Origin: HGM04593 sp964485215
GTDB lineage: Bacteria; Bacteroidota; Bacteroidia; Bacteroidales; Bacteroidaceae
Direction of reading: 5' to 3'
Length of the DNA stretch: 15,306 nt
NCBI GenBank assembly: GCA_964485215.1
Contig: CAZAIM010000060.1
Location: 1 to 15,306 of the forward strand
Shown here: in pieces, positions 14,853-15,306 of the stretch
How the letters are laid out: every line of letters starts with the position of its first letter
Numbering within the stretch: the first letter of the stretch is position 1
Translations under genes and position numbers: made by a program
The notes under the pieces: model-generated
Told to the model about the DNA's origin: nothing
Databases searched by the model: none
Seen by the model: only the letters and a program-made list of their open reading frames with translations

Positions 14853-14876
14853 TGCTCAAAAATATATTTTTGTGCA
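14853..14876. promoter_or_regulatory. 24-bp near-perfect dyad, candidate operator upstream of susC
   Basis: TGC-T-CAAAAATATATTTTTG-T-GCA: the central 16 bases (14857-14872) are a perfect palindrome and the flanking TGC/GCA pair as well, with only the T/T at 14856 and 14873 unpaired (22 of 24 bases symmetric). It lies about 69 bp upstream of the predicted -33 of susC and about 160 bp from the -33 of the divergent RNA. It looks like a site for a dimeric DNA-binding protein; the even symmetry and lack of loop argue against an RNA hairpin. No regulator is identified. Confidence 0.5.
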
Positions 14877-15036
14877 TTGTTCTAATTCTTCATTTCATTT
14901 TGCTAATATTAATTTAATAAAAGTTGAAAAGTTGTTGATATTGCTTGTTTTGTATGTCCCAGACAGCAAAAATGCCTAAATCGGGCTTGTTGACAAAAAG
15001 TCAGCATTTTGCTGTTTTGTGCTTGTTTTTGGTCAT

Positions 15037-15070
15037 TTTGCTGATTATTTTCCTCTGTTAAAATAATTTG
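15037..15070 (+). promoter_or_regulatory. Promoter-like motifs for the rightward structured RNA
   Basis: TTTG at 15037-15040 and TAATTTG at 15064-15070 resemble the -33 and -7 boxes, but the -7 has one base fewer than TAnnTTTG and the gap is long (23 bases). Transcription would begin near 15077. Moderate support, strengthened by the terminator about 220 bases downstream. Confidence 0.4.
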
Positions 15071-15076
15071 CAGATG

Positions 15077-15295
15077 ATGCGCTGAGCGTTCTCTCTCGCG
15101 CGTACATTATATAATAGGGTGGTCAGGGTAACTAATATAGCTATGGTGGTCCGGATGTTTATGGTAGCTACGTAGTAACCTTGGTAATATAAGCCACCTT
15201 AGTTAACAGAATTCAATATAAGAAATCTTAGATACATTCCTACTCCTCAGCCACTACGTGACAGCTCCTCTTCGCATGAGGAGCACTGTTTTTTT
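15077..15295 (+). ncRNA. Structured RNA of about 220 nt, 6S-like rod (identity uncertain)
   Basis: No protein frame fits this stretch, yet it carries nested complementary segments between a promoter-like motif and an intrinsic terminator. Pairings seen: GCTGAG 15081-15086 with CTCAGC 15246-15251 (outer closure); AGGGTGG 15116-15122 with CCACCTT 15194-15200; GGTAACTA 15127-15134 with TAGTAACC 15173-15180 (one A-A mismatch); TAGCTA 15138-15143 with TAGCTA 15165-15170; apical loop 15144-15164. Together they give a long interrupted rod with an asymmetric internal loop (15181-15193), reminiscent of 6S RNA, which mimics open promoter DNA and binds RNA polymerase. Bacteroidales carry an RNA described as Bacteroidales-1 that has such a promoter-to-terminator layout; this may be that family, but I cannot confirm by sequence memory. 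tmRNA, RNase P and SRP signatures are absent. It could instead be a leader controlling a gene beyond the right edge. The 5' end is approximate. Confidence 0.6.
15264..15295 (+). terminator. Intrinsic terminator of the structured RNA
   Basis: GCTCCTC (15264-15270), loop TTCGCAT, GAGGAGC (15278-15284), then CACTG-type spacer and seven T (15289-15295). A perfect 7-bp GC-rich stem with a T-run on the plus strand. Confidence 0.85.
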
Positions 15296-15306
15296 AAAAT
15301 TAAAGC

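Larger units (their letters stand above)
14669..15036. other. A/T-rich intergenic region between susC and the structured RNA
   Basis: No credible protein gene. It contains the predicted susC leader and promoter, the dyad at 14853-14876, three copies of CATTTTGCT (14896-14904, 15005-15013, 15034-15042), and a short inverted repeat TGAC/GTCA at 14991-15003. The remainder shows nothing I can name. Confidence 0.6.

Noticed and set aside
14665..14877. Minus-strand frame of 70 codons overlapping the susC start by an ATGA
   Set aside because: It spans the predicted susC promoter (14754-14784), so its start would lie upstream of the transcription start. Its residue mix (Lys, Asn, Ile, Phe) is what A/T-rich intergenic DNA gives by chance.
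15145..15200. SRP RNA, tmRNA or RNase P RNA
   Set aside because: GGTCCGGA at 15147-15154 recalls the SRP apical motif, but the GGAAGGAAGCAG continuation is missing. There is no tRNA-like CCA end for tmRNA and no GAGGAAAGTCC core for RNase P.

Overview
The window looks like chromosome from a Bacteroidales bacterium (Prevotellaceae or Bacteroidaceae; the genus cannot be fixed by eye). The reasons are a SusC/SusD outer-membrane pair, Bacteroidetes-only small families (DUF6048-, DUF6452- and DUF4199-like), lipoproteins with acidic residues after the lipobox cysteine, and upstream regions carrying the Bacteroidetes promoter signature (-33 TTTG, -7 TAnnTTTG or TAnnTTCG) rather than -35/-10 boxes. 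No transposase, integrase, phage gene, CRISPR array or tRNA is visible.

Layout, left to right. At the extreme left is a -7 element for a leftward gene outside the window, then a short spacer with two hairpins, then a rightward MarC-family membrane protein (215-814). Converging on it is a leftward five-gene operon (4615 to 834): DUF4199-like membrane protein, GT2 polyprenyl-phosphate-type glycosyltransferase, DUF6452-like lipoprotein, DUF6048-like outer-membrane protein and ApbE (FAD:protein FMN transferase). Diverging from its promoter is a rightward MurU/RmlA-type sugar-1-phosphate nucleotidyltransferase (4747-5550). Next comes a leftward block: kdsD arabinose-5-phosphate isomerase (7665-6718), a NeuA-like CMP-sugar synthetase (6695-6024), then, from its own promoter, a 59-residue winged-helix protein (5864-5685) with a terminator hairpin.

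The right half is one leftward operon: SusC (14668-11384), SusD (11363-9759) and a 623-residue surface lipoprotein (9741-7870), closed by a strong intrinsic terminator at 7811-7847. This is the core of a glycan- or nutrient-uptake locus, but no hydrolase, sensor or anti-sigma factor lies beside it, so the substrate is unknown.

The last 640 bases contain no convincing protein gene but are rich in signals: a predicted susC promoter, a 24-bp near-perfect dyad at 14853-14876, repeated CATTTTGCT words, and a rightward structured RNA of about 220 nt (roughly 15077-15295) with its own promoter-like motifs, nested helices and an intrinsic terminator. The RNA resembles a free-standing housekeeping-type RNA (6S-like rod) and, with the dyad, is the most interesting unexplained material here. 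Most of the protein-coding content is ordinary envelope biology (glycosyl transfer, Kdo/nonulosonate activation, peptidoglycan-sugar salvage, flavinylation, nutrient import); I saw no clearly new multi-gene system.
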